From the NCBI GenBank assembly GCA_964636785.1, contig CAZWVK010000029.1:1-25578 (forward strand): 25,578 nucleotides of DNA, read 5' to 3'. Both the position numbers and the translations under genes were made by a program. This DNA comes from UBA6776 sp964636785 (lineage in GTDB: Bacteria > Bdellovibrionota > Bdellovibrionia > Bdellovibrionales > UBA1609). Positions within the stretch are counted from its first letter, which is position 1. Every line of letters begins with the position of its first letter. Under the pieces are notes generated by a model that was not told where the DNA came from, searched no databases, and was given only the letters and a program-made list of their open reading frames with translations. This document shows positions 22,395 to 25,578 of the stretch, one piece after another.

Positions 22395-23701
22395 TCGACA
22401 TAGAAAAATACTCTCGTGCACTGGGTCTTTCACGCGGCTCAAAAGACATGGGGAAAGTCACGGAAGTCAAAGGCCTTATCATTAAAGGTTATATTCCTGA
22501 AGTTGCAATAGGGAGTGTGTGCGAGGTCTTTCCCATCCATGGCACAGAAGGTTCACTTTGCGAAGTAGTGGGATTTGAGAACCAGCAGGCACTGATGATG
22601 CCACTGACCCCGGTTCAAGGCGTCGGGCACGGATCCCTTATTGTTTTAAAAGAGCGAAGTGCGACTGTGACGCTTTCTCAGGATTTATTGGGAAGAGTTT
22701 TGGATGGCACAGGAAAACCGATGGATCGAAAGGGTGAGATCATCGGTGAGATTGAAAAGTCGATTTACTCGTTATCAGTGAATCCGCTGGATCGCCCACC
22801 GATTGATCAAGTTCTTTCGCTGGGCGTGCGTTCGATCGATGCCTTCTCGACACTTGGAAAAGGTCAAAGAGTGGGAATTATGGCAGGCTCAGGTGTTGGA
22901 AAGTCAGTTCTATTGGGAATGATGGCTAAAAATTCAAATGCGGACATCAACGTGATTGCGATGATTGGTGAGCGCGGAAGAGAAGTTCGAGAATTCATCG
23001 AACATACATTGGGCCCTGAAGGTTTGAAAAAATCGGTCTTAGTTGTTGCAACCAGTGACCAGAATGCACTTATGCGTACTCGTGCAGCTTTTGTTGCAAC
23101 AACGATTGCTGAGTACTTTAGCTCGCTTGGAAAAGATGTTCTGCTCTTTATGGACTCAGCCACACGATTTGCCATGGCGCAAAGAGAAATTGGTTTGAGC
23201 GTCGGGGAGCCTCCCACTTCCAAAGGGTATACACCAAGCGTGTTCTCACTTCTGCCAAAACTTTTTGAACGTGCGGGCTGTTTCGATGACAAGGGGAGTA
23301 TCACCGGACTGTATACGGTTTTAGTTGAAGGCGATGATATGAACGATCCAATTGGGGATGCCGTTCGAAGCATCGTGGATGGTCATATTGTTTTGACCCG
23401 ACAATTGGCACACAAGGGTCATTTTCCTGCAGTCGATGTCCTGCAAAGCACATCCAGGGTGATGAGACAAGTCGCTGGTCAGGATCAGGTGAAAGTGGCG
23501 AGCTTCTTAAGAGAGCTTATTTCAATCTATAAAGAATCAGAGGATCTAATAAATATCGGCGCTTATAAATCTGGCCAGAACCGAAAGCTAGATATGGCTA
23601 TTCAGATCAAAGATCAAATTGATCAGTTTTTGAGGCAAGATCTCGATGATTCACAAACTTTTGAAGAAACCCAAAGCCTAATGGCAGGGCTATTGAGTTG
23701 A
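22391..23701 (+). CDS. fliI: Flagellar export-specific ATPase FliI
   Basis: ATPase of the flagellar type III export apparatus, 436 residues, homologous to F1-beta. The start is TTG at 22391, with GAGGAGA about eight bases upstream, overlapping the fliH stop. Walker A is AGSGVGKS at 165-172. IAMIGERGREVREFIE, the Walker B region DVLLFMDSATRFAMAQREIGLSVGEPPTSKGYTPSVFSLLPKL and the downstream GSITGLYTVLVEGDDMNDPI segment are typical of FliI/YscN. fliJ starts one base after its stop, consistent with the FliH-FliI-FliJ module. Confidence 0.98.
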   Translation: MIDIEKYSRALGLSRGSKDMGKVTEVKGLIIKGYIPEVAIGSVCEVFPIHGTEGSLCEVVGFENQQALMMPLTPVQGVGHGSLIVLKERSATVTLSQDLLGRVLDGTGKPMDRKGEIIGEIEKSIYSLSVNPLDRPPIDQVLSLGVRSIDAFSTLGKGQRVGIMAGSGVGKSVLLGMMAKNSNADINVIAMIGERGREVREFIEHTLGPEGLKKSVLVVATSDQNALMRTRAAFVATTIAEYFSSLGKDVLLFMDSATRFAMAQREIGLSVGEPPTSKGYTPSVFSLLPKLFERAGCFDDKGSITGLYTVLVEGDDMNDPIGDAVRSIVDGHIVLTRQLAHKGHFPAVDVLQSTSRVMRQVAGQDQVKVASFLRELISIYKESEDLINIGAYKSGQNRKLDMAIQIKDQIDQFLRQDLDDSQTFEETQSLMAGLLS

Positions 23702-23702
23702 T

Positions 23703-24149
23703 ATGAAATTCAAATTCTCTTTGGAATCTGTTTTAAAACATCGAAAACGCCAAGAAGAAGAAGCCTACCGTGCGTTTGTCGAATCAAAAAATGCTCTTGA
23801 TGAAGCTCAAAGGATTTTGAAAGAGATGTATGCAAAGGTGGATCAGAGCCGGGAAAAAATTGCCGCTTTACAAACCCGGTCGGCGAAAAACGGTTTGTCT
23901 GAAATCCTACAGAATGAATCCTTTATTCAAGGACAGGGCTTACGAATAAGAAAGCATCGTGAAAAGATGCGTGAATTACAACTGGACCTAGAGGAAAAGC
24001 AAGAAGCGCTTGTTCTGGCCTTGAGAGAACGCAAAACTCTCGAGAAACTAAAAGAGCGTAAGAAACGTGAGCATGACATGGAAGTCGCTCGCAGAGAAGC
24101 GTTGGAAATGGATGAGATTGCAACGATCAGGGCAGGAGGCCGAAATTGA
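23703..24149 (+). CDS. fliJ: Flagellar export protein FliJ
   Basis: Coiled-coil central stalk of the FliI ring, 148 residues. The start (MKFKFSLESVLKHRKRQEEEAYRAF) is the recognised FliJ N-terminus, and nearly the whole chain is heptad-rich helix with many Lys, Glu, Arg and Gln. Primary sequence conservation in this family is low, so the call rests on that N-terminus, length, composition and position right after fliI. The TGA stop overlaps the TTG of the next gene. Confidence 0.92.
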   Translation: MKFKFSLESVLKHRKRQEEEAYRAFVESKNALDEAQRILKEMYAKVDQSREKIAALQTRSAKNGLSEILQNESFIQGQGLRIRKHREKMRELQLDLEEKQEALVLALRERKTLEKLKERKKREHDMEVARREALEMDEIATIRAGGRN

Positions 24150-24991
24150 ATGATCATGGGAGCTATAAATCCCACTTTCAAAAAGCAAAAGCCGCGCGCT
24201 CTACGCCTCCTCGTACAAAGAATATGACTGAGGAAGAGGTTGAAGCACAGCTTCGTAAGGCTTTTGGCATGAAGGCCACTCCATCTTCGCAAAATAGAAG
24301 TATTCGTAAAAAAAGCATACGAGCTAAAAATCAGTCTGGTTCTTATTCCTATCCTGTGATTGCACTGGCTGCGATGTTTATCGGGATATCAAGTTATCTT
24401 TCTTTTCCTGAAGAGTTTGAAGCCCTATTTAGTAAAATCGAAATCAGTTATATGGGAGCAGCTCAAGCCAAAGATGAAGGGAAAAAGTCTCCTAGTGAAA
24501 AGCCGAGCAAAGAGGAAAAACCTTCCGCATCCAGTAAAGCGCAAGTAGCGAATGAAGCCTCTTCTGTAAGTCCAGTGACCGCCGAAGAATTGAGTTATCT
24601 CGGCAAGTTACGCGAGCGTAAAGCGGAACTTGATCTTCGCGAAGCTGAGTTGAACCAGTTGGAAGAGGAATTGCAAAGACAAAAAAGTGAGATCGAAGTG
24701 CAGATTGCTGAACTCAGTAAAATTCGCGAAGAGATCTCAGCCAAACTCGAGGATCGAGTCGAGGCGGATGAAGGAAAGGTAAAAAAGTTGGTGGAGCTTT
24801 ACTCAAGTATGAAACCTAAACAAGCGGCAAAAATCATTGAGACCGTGAATACGGATCTGGCTGTTGAGGTTTTAGCGAATATGAAAAAGAAAAGTGCAGC
24901 CGACATTATGAACGTTATGGATGAGAAGGTCGCAAAAGAACTTTCTGAGCGACTAACTGGATATAAACGAACACCAGCGAATTTGAAATAA
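24146..24991 (+). CDS. MotE-like membrane-anchored coiled-coil protein
   Basis: A 281-residue protein starting at TTG 24146, seven bases after AGGAGG and overlapping the fliJ stop. The N-terminal 65 residues are basic and presumably cytoplasmic. One membrane helix lies at about 69-86 (YPVIALAAMFIGISSYLSF). A Lys/Ser/Glu-rich linker follows, then a strong coiled coil (about 150-210, repeated LDLREAELNQLEEELQRQKS). The C-terminal domain at about 215-275 (VKKLVELYSSMKPKQAAKIIETVNTDLAVEVLANMKKKSAADIMNVM) resembles the MgtE N-terminal/MotE domain. MotE proteins in Campylobacterota chaperone the periplasmic stator scaffold MotC; a comparable stator or disc-related role here is inference. The extended basic N-terminus is longer than in the short MotE forms. 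Confidence 0.8.
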   Translation: MNDHGSYKSHFQKAKAARSTPPRTKNMTEEEVEAQLRKAFGMKATPSSQNRSIRKKSIRAKNQSGSYSYPVIALAAMFIGISSYLSFPEEFEALFSKIEISYMGAAQAKDEGKKSPSEKPSKEEKPSASSKAQVANEASSVSPVTAEELSYLGKLRERKAELDLREAELNQLEEELQRQKSEIEVQIAELSKIREEISAKLEDRVEADEGKVKKLVELYSSMKPKQAAKIIETVNTDLAVEVLANMKKKSAADIMNVMDEKVAKELSERLTGYKRTPANLK

Positions 24992-25002
24992 AGGGAGAAC
25001 TT

Positions 25003-25578
25003 TTGGATTTCGGATTGGGTCTTAACTTCAACAGCTTTATTCCACAGCAAAGTGGATTGAAGCCCAATCAAGTGCCGCTTGAAGCCGGCTCCGATCAGGA
25101 AACTGAGGGGCAAGGCTTTATGGCCATGATGGCACAAGAAGAAGTGAGCTCACAGTCTTTTGGAAAACCAATTCCCACTCCTGCCGCTGATCCGCTCAGT
25201 TCAATGAATGGATTTTTTCAGGCGGCCCCGGTTGAGAGGGTTCTTCCGCAGCAGATTCAATCCCGTGATGGGATGTCCATTTCTCAAAATGCAGTGACTC
25301 AAAAAGTGGACACGCTCACAAAACGAGTCGCTTGGCAGAAGTTCCTGCAGAAAATGAAATCGGAGCTCAATGTTTCTGCCGAAGAAATTCTTCAAGCTTT
25401 TCAAGCATTGACGCCTCAAGAGCTTGAACAATCTCCAGAAAAAAATATTGAGAAATTAGTCGCTAATCTTGGCCTAAATCCTGAACAAAGCCAGGTCGCA
25501 AGTCAGCTATTCACTGAACTTATAGATAGAACCGGATCACAGCCACTTGCGAATGAGTTGAAGAGATCTGAGCGGGAC
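25003..25578 (+). CDS. fliK: Probable flagellar hook-length control protein FliK, N-terminal part
   Basis: Open frame of 192 codons reaching the right window edge without a stop. The start is TTG at 25003 with AGGGAG six bases upstream, 11 bp after the MotE-like gene. The visible part is Gln/Ser/Pro-rich and low in conserved motifs (NSFIPQQSGLKPNQVPLEAG), followed by a more helical region (VDTLTKRVAWQKFLQKMKSELN). That is typical of the export/ruler part of FliK, whose conserved domain lies at the C-terminus, outside this window. The identity rests mainly on operon position after fliJ and the MotE-like gene. Confidence 0.6.
   Translation, partial: MDFGLGLNFNSFIPQQSGLKPNQVPLEAGSDQETEGQGFMAMMAQEEVSSQSFGKPIPTPAADPLSSMNGFFQAAPVERVLPQQIQSRDGMSISQNAVTQKVDTLTKRVAWQKFLQKMKSELNVSAEEILQAFQALTPQELEQSPEKNIEKLVANLGLNPEQSQVASQLFTELIDRTGSQPLANELKRSERD

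Overview
The window reads as chromosomal DNA of a Gram-negative, flagellated, Bdellovibrio-like bacterium (Bdellovibrionota or a relative). This is inferred from the gene combination: an inner-membrane Mla/MCE lipid transport operon, folate-dependent TrmFO, DciA, sigma-54 activators tied to a large flagellar operon, and frequent TTG starts. No rRNA or other phylogenetic marker is present, so the assignment is tentative. Coding density is very high. No tRNA, rRNA, insertion sequence, prophage gene or CRISPR array was seen.

Left part, minus strand (1-5690), read from right to left: a cytoplasmic M14 carboxypeptidase/amidase resembling MpaA; a PAS/HisKA/HATPase sensor kinase; an NtrC-type sigma-54 response regulator; and two GT2 glycosyltransferases joined by an ATGA overlap. 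The second glycosyltransferase runs off the left edge.

Centre (5747-10737): glmU-glmS (UDP-GlcNAc synthesis) read rightwards, divergent from the M14 gene. They converge on a minus-strand DciA (DUF721) gene, which is divergent from trmFO. Then comes a 313-bp gene-free stretch (10738-11050) between the convergent ends of trmFO and mlaD. It holds the most unusual feature of the window: two long, diverged copies of one elaborate stem-loop element. Each lies just past the stop codon of its neighbouring gene and in that gene's sense orientation.

Next (11051-13798, minus) is a four-gene operon: lipoprotein, mlaE, mlaF, mlaD. It is an ABC lipid transporter with a lipoprotein where MlaC/MlaB might be expected.

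Right part (14025 to the right edge, plus): a very good sigma-54 promoter (GG at 13986-13987, GC at 13998-13999) precedes a tightly packed operon. In order it carries a secreted AMIN-like plus TPR protein, a receiver-less sigma-54 activator, flgB, flgC, fliE, fliF, fliG, fliH, fliI, fliJ, a MotE-like membrane/coiled-coil protein, and the start of a likely fliK. Together these encode the proximal rod, MS ring, rotor/switch and export ATPase complex, plus an activator that probably acts in the same sigma-54 circuit. The kinase/NtrC pair on the left is a plausible upstream input, but this is inference.
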